A stretch of DNA of 13,509 nt. Source: Larix sibirica (Eukaryota; Streptophyta; Pinopsida; Pinales; Pinaceae). Shown piece by piece: positions 1 to 8,544 of the stretch. The position numbers and the translations under genes were made by a program. The notes below the pieces were generated by a model. The model was given only the letters and a program-made list of their open reading frames with translations, searched no databases and was not told the origin of the DNA. Every line of letters begins with the position of its first letter. The stretch's first letter is position 1. The stretch lies in contig NWUY0300062828.1 in assembly GCA_004151065.3 (NCBI GenBank), positions 1 to 13,509 on the forward strand. Direction: 5' to 3'.

Positions 1-120
1 GGTGATATTAAAAATGTAAGTAAAGGATGGAAAATAAAAGATAAGGAGAATGTCACTTTTACTTTAAGAATTTAACATTACCATTAATTGTTATTGGCTT
101 CAATGTTTGATGTACTGGTC
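1..120. other. AT-rich spacer
   Basis: No open frame, repeat or motif could be supported here. The sequence is AT-rich and leads into the inverted-repeat cluster that follows. Confidence 0.4.
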
Positions 121-270
121 AAATTTTTAAAACTCCATGGCAATTTTTTGGGTCTTCACACGATTTTTTAGGAAAAAATGCCGATTTTTTAAAAAAATCG
201 CGAGGTCCAATTTTTGCAAAAAATCGGCAGGCTGAAAAAATCGCGATTTCTCGGGAAATCGGCAATGTTT
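121..270. repeat. cluster of nested inverted repeats built from ATCGSC/ATCGCG words
   Basis: GCCGATTTTTT at 180-190 is the exact reverse complement of AAAAAATCGGC at 218-228. CGATTTTTT (182-190) also pairs with AAAAAATCG immediately to its right across one central A. The words AAAAAATCGCGA and AAATCGGCA each occur twice between 190 and 265, and the self-complementary ATCGCGAT lies at about 240-247. The block could fold into alternative hairpins. Its CpG steps stand out in an AT-rich background. It may be part of a repeat or a small non-autonomous transposon, but no terminal repeats or target duplications were identified. Confidence 0.6.
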
Positions 271-690
271 TCCACTATGCTACAAATAAAGCAATCCCAA
301 GCATGAAACCTGTCACATTTATTAGAGCACTCTAAGGAGAAATAAATCTAAATCCATCCATAAGTGCAACCACATCCAAATAGAATAGGGCACTCAACCA
401 AATATAATAGTCTATGTCATGAAGAAGTTGCATTAGCTCCAAAATGTTAGGGGGCCCTCATGGAAAAGCCTCCAAATATCATTATTCCATGAAAATAAGC
501 CAAGCACTCTCCCAACAAGGCGTTGGAACACATACTGGGAGGTGGGGTAAATCAATATCACACCTTTTAATCATGTCCCACTATCAATCATAAATATTAA
601 TCAACATGAAAAACTCAGTACACAAAATGTCAAAATCTTTATATGGAAACTGAATTTAAAAAAATTGATAAAACCATAAATTAAATTACA
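271..690. other. unassigned spacer with a diverged repeat segment
   Basis: No coding frame is supported. The part at about 405-480 shares words with 2290-2430, including CTATGTCATGAAGAAG and an AATGYTAGGGG stretch followed by a CCTC/ACTC-like segment and GGAAAA. Both probably belong to one diverged repeat family. The G-rich piece at about 535-550 (GGGAGGTGGGGTAAATCAA) looks like retroelement-derived sequence, but I cannot name the element. Confidence 0.35.
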
Positions 691-708
691 TCAACTTGGT
701 GGAGACAC

Positions 709-880
709 CAATCTCTAAGGTTCTTCAGCGCCAACTGGAAGGAGGCTCCAACCTCCTGATTCACTAGCTCCAACTGGAAGGAAGCTCCAACCCTCTGATT
801 TACCAGATCCAACTAGAAGAAGCTCCAACCCCCTGGTTCATAGGCTCCAACCTGTGGGAGACACCAATCTCCTAATTTTT
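709..880. repeat. 39-bp degenerate minisatellite, about 3.5 copies
   Basis: Successive units start at about 727, 766, 805 and 842 with AGCKCCAACTGGAAGG-like openings followed by GCTCCAACC and a CTGATTCA-like end. Spacing is 39, 39 and 37 bases. A shared GGAGACACCAATCTC word flanks the array on both sides (about 710 and 858). Each unit carries a small GGAGG...CCTCC inverted pairing. The period is a multiple of three, but no long frame crosses the array, so a coding origin is not supported. Confidence 0.75.
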
Positions 881-984
881 CTTCACCGCTTCTAGTCTGC
901 TCCAAATTCTTCTTCAAGTCTGCTTCTCAACTGTACACAATGTCGCTCACAATACTCTGCTTCTTTGTAGCTCTGTCTTTTCAA

Positions 985-1278
985 TCTTATACACCAGCAG
1001 TCCTATAGCTGCTATTCCTGTAGCTGCCACTCTCAGTCAATCCTGTAGCTATTATTCATAATCTTGTAGTGGCTATCTTTAATCAATCCTGTAGCTTCTC
1101 CACGTCTTTGATTCAGCATATCAACAGAGATTTATTTCCTTGACTGTCCATTAGTATTTCCCACAAAAATACTTCAAANAATCAATCTTGTAGCTTCTCC
1201 ACGTCTTTAATTCAGCATATTAATAGAGATTTATTTCATTGACTGTCCATTAGAAATTCCCACAAAAATACTTCAAAA
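985..1278. repeat. CCTGTAGCT-rich degenerate repeats ending in a 99-bp tandem duplication
   Basis: The word TCCTGTAGCT or a close variant recurs at about 1002, 1017, 1041, 1062 and 1088. It leads into two near-identical 99-bp units, 1081-1179 and 1180-1278, both beginning AATCAATCYTGTAGCTTCTC and ending with ACAAAAATACTTCAAA. They differ at only a handful of positions. The single N at 1179 is the last base of the first unit. The duplication may therefore be real, or it may come from joining two contigs that overlap in the same repeat. Confidence 0.8.
1179..1179. other. assembly gap or unresolved base (single N)
   Basis: The N lies exactly at the junction of two 99-bp repeat units, which suggests a contig join or a repeat collapse at this point. 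Confidence 0.8.
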
Positions 1279-1840
1279 ACTGCTTTGGATAGATGTGCTA
1301 ATGCTGTCCCAAATCTGATCAAAATGTGGTCAAGGTCTGTTCTTAATAAATCAACCCAAGAGTGCTGTCCAAGCAAGTCTCAAATCTGATCACAGGTAAG
1401 CTAAGATCTGACCCAAAATCTGCTCCTTATGCTGTCACAAAAACTTGGTCTCAAAACTGTCCTCTAAGAGCTGTATAACTGCCCTCAAAAAAATTTGCAA
1501 TACAATCTTCACACAGTCCTTCAAAATCACCTTCAAAACAGTTCTTAAACTCAGCCCTAATATCTGTCTTGGAATCTCTGCAAGAAACTGACTTAGTCCC
1601 CAAAACAGTTCTGCAATATACTGTAACAAACACAGTCATTATACAACCCTTGACATCTTCATCTGCTACCAAAAGAGACCAAACCTCTGCTCCAGGTACT
1701 CTGCCCTCTCCCTCAACCTTCATATTTCTCTACCTGTAATCATTCCCAGTAATTTCAGACCTCAGAGTTATTCATCTTCACTTCCTTCCCTTCGATAGAG
1801 GGCGCACTTAATGTATATCTATACACTTGCTAGCTTCCAA
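1279..1840. other. unassigned spacer rich in CTGTCC/AAATCTGATC words
   Basis: No credible gene is seen. Two minus-strand open stretches of 64 and 90 codons overlap here, but they have simple composition and no recognisable motif. Short words such as AAATCTGATCA and GCTGTCC recur between 1300 and 1460. The character resembles the untranslated part of a retroelement, but no primer-binding site or LTR ends were found. Confidence 0.3.
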
Positions 1841-1842
1841 AC

Positions 1843-2090
1843 AGGGCTGACCTGATATTGCTTGTGTTAATTCTTTGTAAGAGGGCCGACCTCAATATTT
1901 TGTTTCTTCAAAAATACTACATTGTGGAATCTATAAGGCCGACTTGTACGTGTGTTTCCTCTTGTAGCATTGTAGGAGGAGGCCGACATTGTTTCAAACG
2001 TTGCTTTGTCTACATTAATGTATAGAGTAGGACTGTCCTCATTTACTGTTGTGACTTCGTTGCTAGTGTGGAAGGAGGGCTGATTATTAC
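1843..2090. repeat. irregular array of GAGGGCCGACCT-like motifs
   Basis: Five related words occur at about 1843 (AGGGCTGACCT), 1880 (AGAGGGCCGACCTC), 1935 (AAGGCCGACTT), 1977 (GGAGGCCGACAT) and 2074 (GGAGGGCTGATT). Three contain GCCGAC, with G before GCCGAC in every case. The intervening sequence is only weakly similar, so this is a highly diverged tandem array or an LTR-like region. RCCGAC is the core of plant DRE/CRT elements, but there is no gene beside it to support a regulatory role. Confidence 0.5.
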
Positions 2091-2290
2091 ATATTGCTTC
2101 ACATCTCAGGACTTAATTTTATCCCTTCAAGGCTTCCAAGATTGCTTCTTTTTACTACAACTCTTCATTGATCTCATCGTTGACATCATACTTCAAGGTT
2201 CTTCATCAACATTGCTACTTCATGACAAGGTTCGCTTCAAGCGACTTGGCATCAATGACAACACATTCAATACAACCACCATCCACAAAT
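2091..2290. other. CTTC-rich unassigned sequence
   Basis: An open frame on the plus strand (2068-2295, 75 codons from a GTG) covers this stretch. It has no ATG start, no recognisable domain and a composition driven by recurring CTTCAAGG/TTCATC words. I do not regard it as a gene. Confidence 0.3.
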
Positions 2291-2500
2291 GCTAGGGGAC
2301 TCCACGGAAAACTCACCACAAGTCATCTCTATGTGTGAATCATGACCAATGGGCAAGAGCGCCCTACAAGATATGATGATCTATGTCATGAAGAAGACAA
2401 AATATCCCAAAAGTGATAGGGCATTCCATCAATAAGTGAACAATGTGTCATGAACAAGCAATGTATGAATGAAATGTACCATCATATTCTATATAAGAGG
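2291..2500. repeat. diverged copy of the repeat seen at about 405-480
   Basis: AATGCTAGGGGACTCCACGG near 2287 corresponds to AATGTTAGGGGGCCCTCATGG near 442. CTATGTCATGAAGAAG occurs in both (near 2380 and near 411). The order of the two blocks differs between copies, so this may be a tandem family with phase-shifted copies rather than an LTR pair. Confidence 0.4.
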
Positions 2501-3090
2501 CCTAGTACCCTCATAAACACATCCATAATCATCCATAGGGAATGCTTCATTAAATGACACTAACACTTCTTAAAACTTAAGGAGACCCCAAGTTGATAGG
2601 TTCCCAATCCGTGAATGCAAAAGTGTTAGAAAAAATGCTAAGCAAGATACACTCCAAGCATGCCAATATTATCCATATGAGAGCACATCAATACCAAAAC
2701 ATCATGAGAGGCTGCATCCCATGACTAGTAGCATAAATATATCCTGAAGATCCATCAACCAATCAACTAGGGCATCATCACAAGGAGAATTCTAACTCTA
2801 GCATCACATAACCAAGGCATCCAACAATTACATCAATCTGTCGATCAAGCCTTGCGATGAAAAAACACAAGTGTAGGACCTCATACAACATATGGGGTGA
2901 CAAACCCAATTGTATCAACTAACTCCATGATAATAAAATGATATATTCTACATGAGTCCATTTCTAATTTGTCTCTTGTCCTTTTCGTGTGCTCAATAAT
3001 CCAACAATATCATTACCTAGGGGTAATCAACTTCTTAATGTTTACTTTGCATATTATTTGACATTAACCCCTGAATAAACTCAACAATCT
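2501..3090. other. unassigned spacer
   Basis: Nothing recognisable was found: no frame with motifs, no strong repeat and no RNA gene. Confidence 0.3.
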
Positions 3091-3600
3091 ATGGAGGATA
3101 ATCTTTTACACTTGGACACTAACAAAGAAGCAATTGATCAATTGTTAGTTAAGATAAAACTGAGCTATTTCTTGGTGGTCAAGAGGACCCTCCACTTTGG
3201 TTGAACCAGAAGTGAAAACTTATTAAACCTAGAGAGATCATCTAATACTTGGGTATTGCTTTGACCAATTGCAGTGGTCATGACCAAATTTGAGAAGAAA
3301 GTCCAAGCTTGGAGCCACCTTGACCTTCCTCTTGCGAGAAAAGTTATGATTGTTGATATGATTTTAGCGATTGGGCACATCTATTATCCAGCATGCATGT
3401 TCCATTGTCCAGCAACTTACAAATGCTCAAGCAACTTACAAATGGTTGGAACGCAATCTCAAAAGCTTTCTTTCATGCAAGCAACTGGGGATAAAAGGCT
3501 CCCTTTGTCGGCATGGGATGTATGTGCATTACCAAGAGATCTAAGGGGGTTGGGCTTCATAACATAATAAAAGAAAGGGCGGTTCTTTCTAGGTGGAGGG
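3091..3600 (+). pseudogene. broken LINE (L1-type) ORF2, 3' part of the reverse transcriptase
   Basis: This is a remnant of the region downstream of the catalytic core in plant L1-type ORF2. Three stretches read in order. Frame 1 from 3091 gives MEDNLLHLDTNKEAIDQLLV, the DD/EDN-like segment and helix after the RT active site. A second frame (about 3189-3270) gives PPLWLNQK, KLIKPREII and YLGIALT, which match the conserved geifrYLGIP block. Frame 1 resumes at about 3280 with FEKKVQAWSHLDLPLARKVM, then HIYYPAC, and AWDVCALPRDLRGLGFIT ending near 3567. In-frame stops (TGA and TAA near 3212 and 3242) and two compensating frameshifts show it is dead. An upstream RT core and an endonuclease domain are not visible. 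The right edge is uncertain; a weak continuation runs to about 3600. Family identification is from motif memory, not a search. Confidence 0.85.
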
Positions 3601-3848
3601 GGAGGCCCCTTAGCAAAATTAAGTTCAACACCAGATTCAACAAGCTTAGCACATCCAAAGTATTAAAGGTCCTTTCCCACTATGTGACATAAAAGGGAAT
3701 GCTTAGGCTTTCATGATTTCAAGTTTGCCCCCTCTTGAGGGCAAGGAAAATAATAGAGGCTAAAGCCCATGGGCTAATTTTCCATGTTTTTTCCATTAAA
3801 ACATTTGCCAATTCCCCTTTTTTCTAAAATGATTCACCCTGATACTAT
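3601..3848. repeat. spacer ending in the left part of a repeat shared with 6960-7110 (copy A)
   Basis: From about 3767 (AGCCCATGGGCTAATTTTCC) to 3840 (AAAATGATTCACCC) the sequence parallels 6972-7050 (AGCCTATGGGTCACTTTTCA to AAAATGATTCACCC) with matching order and spacing. The copy stops within ten bases of the NN gap. The stretch 3601-3766 may hold weak LINE-derived sequence, but I cannot confirm it. Confidence 0.65.
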
Positions 3849-3850
3849 NN
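3849..3850. other. assembly gap (NN)
   Basis: The two Ns interrupt the repeat described just upstream. The sequence changes abruptly to CpG-containing unique-looking DNA a little further right, so the join is doubtful. Confidence 0.85.
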
Positions 3851-3929
3851 ATCTTACCTATCCAATGCAATCGATGATCACTCGATGGATGGATTGAGGG
3901 ATTTTTTAGTGCAGTAGGTGAGTGTAGTG

Positions 3930-4200
3930 GTCTCTTACTCCGTGTGCGCGCCGGGTGAGTGAGGCGTGGCCGAGTGGAAGAAAATAGAATGCGTCCTACC
4001 TTGTTTTTTTATTTTATTTTGCTTAACAGGTACGCGTGCATGCTTTTGGGTGCGTACGCACTAAAAATGTGCACGCACAGTAACGCTCATGCGCCTCAGT
4101 TCAGTACCGAACCTAATGGCACGTGCACGCTTCCTTAGGTGCATGCGCGCCTTCATTTTGTCCTCGCTAGCGCAGCCCCATTACAATTTGGGGAGCAACT
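3930..4200. other. CpG-rich patch of alternating purine-pyrimidine words
   Basis: Within an AT-rich region this patch carries many palindromic or alternating words: GTGCGCGCC (about 3941), GTACGCGTGCATGC (about 4030), TGCGTACGCA (about 4051), GTGCACGCAC (about 4069), GCACGTGCACGC (about 4120) and GTGCATGCGCGCC (about 4139). TGCGTACGCA and GCACGTGC are perfect palindromes. Such tracts can adopt left-handed helix or cruciform structures. It could be a decayed GC-rich repeat or a retroelement leader. No coding frame is evident. Confidence 0.6.
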
Positions 4201-4214
4201 TTGTGCGCCCACCC

Positions 4215-4502
4215 TTAATCTATTCTATTTTTTTTCTATACTAATTTGTGAATATAAATTTGATGAATCATATCCTACCCTTGAACCACTCCTAGTTTAA
4301 AACCTCCACAATTACTCAATCATATCCTACCCTTGAACCACTCCCAGTTTAAAACCTCCACAATTACTGAATCAACATTCAGTTAATAACCCTTCCTCTA
4401 AGAACATTACTAATTATTCCATATTCCTCCATGCTTCCCATTAATCTATTCTATTGTTTTTCTATATTACTTTGTGAATATGAATTCCACGAATCATATC
4501 CC
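4215..4502. repeat. 226-bp-spaced direct repeats enclosing a 52-bp tandem duplication
   Basis: TTAATCTATTCTATT at 4215 and again at 4441 each begin about 60 bases of similar sequence that runs through TTTGTGAATATRAATT to GAATCATATCC. Between them, 4266-4317 and 4318-4369 are near-identical 52-bp units containing AATCATATCCTACCCTTGAA and AGTTTAAAACCTCCACAATT. The pattern fits successive slippage or unequal-exchange events in non-coding DNA. Confidence 0.85.
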
Positions 4503-5364
4503 ATGATTCTCACTTAAAGCACTCTACTAGGCTACTTACATCTATTTAGCATCATTAGTTGATCCTATGACACATAAATAATCATTCCATATTAAATGTT
4601 TGGTGCATGGAAATTGTTGACATAATACCCAACAATGTGATGTGTTATAGGAATATATGTAGTGATAAAGATAAATAGGCAATATTCCTCGGCAAGATGA
4701 ATTTGACGATAATTTTTTCGACTGCAATACATCAAACATTTTAACATAGTTTTGTCGACTGCAATATTGCATGCTACCTTCTATGATTAACTCAACTTGA
4801 ATGTAATGGCATAATTCTACCAACATAAAACCATATCAGCAATGATAGAATGAATGATAGTAGGATGCGACAACGACTATATGTTATCTCAAAGGCGAAC
4901 TAAGAGGGAACTTCATTCTCTCACTATCGTTCATGCCATTAGTTGTAGCATAGTGGCCACCCTAGAAAAATGACCTATTGCAAATATTTTGCAACTTCTG
5001 TTAGCTTTTTGATGTGACAAATTACATTAGATTGAGTTTTTTTAATATTCAGACATGGTATTATTATGGTTGGGTGCATCAAGTACCTGGCCAATAATTA
5101 TTTCACCCTAATTTTTACCTTTTTACTAATAGTTAATGGTTACCACCACAAAGCTTGCACGCTTTAGACACAATTAGATGGTTAATGTAGTAGATTTGAA
5201 AAATTATTTAGAAAAAATGGAAGGATTACCCTATGTAAGTTTCCCCATTGAATGCTACTTCTACCCTTTATGACTTTCTTTATATCTTTCTTACTTTCCT
5301 TATTTTAGAGCTTAGTTATTGGTTCACTAGATTTCTTGATTATGTTCATGTTCCTTATGGGAAC
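4503..5364. other. unassigned spacer
   Basis: No gene is supported. A minus-strand open frame of 94 codons with an ATG start (4542-4826) exists, but it shows no domain and an ordinary AT-rich composition. A short direct repeat TCGACTGCAATA occurs at 4718 and 4755. If the SUN gene at 9124-9993 has a long first intron, this stretch lies inside it. Confidence 0.3.
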
Positions 5365-5590
5365 GAGCATTTATATTTTTCAATCTTCTCCATATAAGAT
5401 CTCATCATTTTCATTCCAAAATGACATGCAAAGACTATATTTGGAAGGAGCATCAGTATTTTTCAATCTTCTTCATTAAAGATCTTAACATTCTCATTAA
5501 TGACAAGCAAAGAATATGTTTGGAAGGAGCATTGATATTTTTCAATCTTCTCCATAGAAGATCTCAACATTATCACTCCAATATGATTCT
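5365..5590. repeat. about 80-bp tandem repeat, 2.7 copies
   Basis: Units begin with GAGCATYNRTATTTTTCAATC at 5365, 5448 and 5527 (spacing 83 and 79), continue through CTTCNCCATANAAGATCTYA and end with TTTGGAAG. An open frame at 5421-5636 (71 codons, ATG) runs through the units, and its protein contains duplicated KEHQYFSIFF- and EGALIFFNLL-like segments. No known domain is visible and the unit lengths are not all multiples of three, so the frame is probably incidental. Confidence 0.8.
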
Positions 5591-6959
5591 CCCATCACAA
5601 TGTTATTTCAACATAGATGTCACTCATAGAACTTGATAATTTTTTAGTACAACATTTCTTGAGAAGGAAAATGATCAAATTCCATCTCTTAGATTTTACC
5701 TTGTTCGAATTTGCAATGGCATTCTCTATAGGTTTTGATTTAAATGAAGATTTCACGAATTCTATCATACATGATTTTTTAGAGAATACTTAGAACATGT
5801 AGTTCATATATGATTGCATCACTCCAAAGTACCTCACTTGTGTTCTAGGTATTACATTCGATATTTGTATATCCTTGAACAACCTTGATGAGATTGTACT
5901 AGTTAATTCTTACTCATACATCCCATGCAAGTTAGGCAATTTCAAACTAGATGATTTAAACATAGAAGTTATGGTCTACCCCTCAATCACGAAGGATGTA
6001 CCTTACAATATCATGGTAAGATCAATTATCTTCCTTTGTACCCCTAATCCTGCATATTACCCCTGAGTCTAAGGACTGCAACCCCAATATTTGTTTATGA
6101 AACACTTATACCCTATTGATTGTTCTACACTTTCTTTAGGCCAACTTACTTAGTATTCTTATGGTTTGATGCAATATGGATACTCATTTAGAATGGATAC
6201 CATTCTGCTCATGCCTTTATTTAATGTCCCTTTTTGAAATATGCCACACCAAGTCTATTTACAATATGATCATCTTGCAACAACCACTCGTGTATTCCTC
6301 ATGCATATAGTACATTCCCTCCCAACATTCTAAGGTGTTGAAATTAAGCATGTGGTTATCAACACAATCATAAGATCGTCAATTATGTTCGACCCCCTTC
6401 CTTTAAAAAAACACATTGTTTGCAATTAGAGATTAATGAACTTATCAAAGACATGGCAATGTGGTTACAAATCCAATGATATTGAATTGTGATGGTTTGT
6501 GTATATTAAGAGCCACATTTATGAAGTTATAGAAGTATAGTTTAGTTCTAGAATTCCTCTATGATATTGCATGCCTCTATGCTGATATAGAATCATCAAC
6601 CTTGTGCTTCGGGCAAAGGGGATTTCTCTTCCAATGGAACTTCCACATAACAATTGGCTTAGCTTAGGTGTGACAACATTAAAAATGTTGTAGTGCACAT
6701 CTATTGAGCATTTTGATTAGTAGAATATGGAGTTTAAGCATTTTTTTGTACCCAAGGATTCGTGCCTAATTAATAAAAGGACATATCTATGCTTATACAA
6801 CTATTCATCCCTTCTTGGGTCCTCAAGCATGGGAATAATTCCAAGATTATTGTCTATAGTATGGCCCATCAACCCTTATTGATCCATCCTCAATATGGCG
6901 AGCTTTGAAAAATCTAATGAAGAAGTAGAATACATCATGATGAGTAGCACATGGGCAAT
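5591..6959. other. unassigned spacer
   Basis: No recognisable gene, RNA or strong repeat was found. The longest plus-strand frame (5875-6066) begins at a TTG and lacks motifs. The region could be old retroelement sequence or intron of the minus-strand SUN gene. Confidence 0.3.
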
Positions 6960-7241
6960 GAGGGGCGAATTTTAGCCTATGGGTCACTTTTCAATTTTTT
7001 TTCTCCAAAAAAGATTTGTCAATTTCCATTTTTCCCAAAATGATTCACCCAAATTACACATGTTAGATTTTAAAACCATAAATATCACCAAATTTGTCCA
7101 TAAACTGTATAAAATCCTTGGAAATTTGAATATTTTTACAAAAATATCACTAGATATTTTATGGTTGCATTTTAAGAATTAGTAAGATTTGCCAAGGTTA
7201 ATACACTTTAAGATAAGTTTGGCTCCTTAAAATTTTCCCTT
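6960..7241. repeat. complete copy (B) of an interspersed repeat
   Basis: Its left part (6972-7050) matches 3767-3840, and its right part (7177-7241) matches 9997-10061 without indels at about 85 percent identity (10 differences in 65 by eye). It therefore links two partial copies that abut assembly gaps. The middle is AT-rich, with an incidental 67-codon frame at 6979-7182. The type of element is not known. Confidence 0.7.
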
Positions 7242-7420
7242 CTAAAGAGGGTGCATGCAGCTTTGCAGGTTGTGTCTAAGTTTCTAGTCTCTAGTTTCGG
7301 TTTGAGTGTCCTCAGATGCTTGGGATTTGGCGTCACAATCAATTTAGATATTCCCATCTCCAATGGTCAGGTTCACCTCTCATCCAGATTTGTTAGCAAA
7401 TGATCAGTAATGAAAGGTCC
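7242..7420. other. unassigned spacer
   Basis: Nothing recognisable was found between the repeat copy and the probable LINE tail. Confidence 0.3.
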
Positions 7421-7740
7421 CCTTTTTCTTTTTCTTTTTTGAAAATGCTTCATATATTACCTCAAAGAGAAAATAAGTACAACAAAGTGCAAGGTGTAGT
7501 TACATCATACAAACAACAGGGGAACTAAGAAGGCCGGATCCACAAAAGCTAAAAAGGCCATCATATGAGCCTAAACCCCCACGGGAAGGGACTCCACATC
7601 ACAACAAAAAACACGTTGATGAACTCAAAAGAGTGCAGCCAACTCCTTAAAACTCTACAAATTCCCTGGAGAAAGGGGATGAGGAGCTTTGTACAATGGC
7701 ACCTGTGCATGCTCTTAACCAAGACTAAAAGCTCACTCGT
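7421..7740 (-). mobile_element. probable 3' end of a LINE, minus strand
   Basis: Read on the minus strand, this stretch runs through a T/G-rich segment (GTTGTGATGTGGAGTCCC, GGCTCATATGATGGCC, GTTGTTTGTATGATG) to GAGGTAATATATGAAGC and finishes in a degenerate A-tract made of AAAAAAG, AAAAAG and AAAAAG. A T/G-rich untranslated tail, an ATATATGAAG-like signal and a terminal A-tract are typical of plant L1-type 3' ends. No reverse transcriptase sequence was found upstream on that strand, so the element would be 5'-truncated. The left end is the insertion edge; the right limit is a guess. Confidence 0.45.
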
Positions 7741-7743
7741 TTG

Positions 7744-8482
7744 AATAAATTTGTTTTAGAGGACCTTTGTCGCATGATTCCTGAAGAGTGTTTTGTAAAA
7801 TGCAATTGCACGGGGCAAGTCCATTATAAAGGGATTGGAGATGTATGTGACCAAGGATCTTTATGATATGGTCTGGCACATAGTTGACATAGTATGTCGC
7901 TTGAACATAGAATGGGGGGTAAAGGATCATGTGGCACAATGGTTGATGAGGTGTAAATCCATTTGGAAACCAAATTCTTCTTTTACACGTAGAGCTTAGG
8001 GGTGGTTGTCAAGAATATGCTCCATAAAGCAGGTGTAACAGATGTTTGTGGCAAATTAAAAGCAATTGTACTTGTTTTTGAAATGTTGGGTTACAAAGGT
8101 GTTCTGATTTCAAGCTAATTTTCACTTCTTTTCTACCTTGCTTTTGTGGTAAGGCCCTCTTCTAGGTGACACTTGGATGGTTCAGAGTCCAGACAAATTC
8201 AAATCCCTATGGTATTCAGTGTGGTTGATTGCTAATGGCTTTCTGAGGAAGCATCGTTGTAAAGTTACTTTTCAGAAGGACCCCTCTTTTCCTTTATCCT
8301 AGAGGATTAAGGAGCTTTAAGCAGGAATTTGCTCTGTTTGTGAGGGTAAAACTCAGTTTTTTGGCTTGACATTGAATCCCTTTATCTTGGTGTGCAGGCT
8401 CATATGCTGGCCTTCTTGGCATTTTTAGGATGAGATTTTCACAGGACCCCATTATTTGTGTGATATAATTTTTCTGTTCCAC
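7744..8482 (+). other. unassigned coding-like stretch with stops
   Basis: Several short open segments have protein-like composition: NKFVLEDLCRMIPEEC from 7744; MYVTKDLYDMVWHIV from 7841, open to a stop at 7999; SLGVVVKNMLHKAGVTDV from 7993, open to a stop near 8117; and MVQSPDKFKSLWYSVWLIAN from 8177, open to a stop at 8300. The last continues in frame past two stops to about 8480 with AGICSVCEG and LVCRLICWPSWHF. Frames alternate between two phases. I do not recognise the family. This may be a decayed gene or retroelement ORF, or chance. It lies in the presumed intron of the SUN gene and on the opposite strand. Confidence 0.25.
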
Positions 8483-8544
8483 AATATCCTAATTTGATCT
8501 TTGAAGCAATGTAAACTGCAATTCAGAAAAAAGAGTAGGTTCAA

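Noticed and set aside
1435-1723. Two overlapping minus-strand frames of 64 and 90 codons.
   Set aside because: Biased, repetitive composition and overlapping in different frames; no recognisable family.
480-2290. A possible LTR retrotransposon bounded by the related sequences at about 405-480 and 2290-2430.
   Set aside because: The two similar stretches are short, strongly diverged and have their blocks in different order. No TG...CA ends, primer-binding site or polyprotein was found.
3165-3380. A 71-codon minus-strand frame.
   Set aside because: It lies antisense to the readable LINE reverse-transcriptase remnant and is a shadow of it.
3961-3980. TGGCCGAGTGG near 3967 resembles the A box of a tRNA-Leu or tRNA-Ser gene.
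   Set aside because: No B box (GGTTCGAATCC-like) follows at the right distance and no cloverleaf can be drawn, so neither a tRNA nor a tRNA-derived SINE is supported.
4542-4826. A 94-codon minus-strand frame starting with ATG.
   Set aside because: No domain, AT-rich composition, no supporting context. A length like this is expected by chance in several kilobases of AT-rich DNA.
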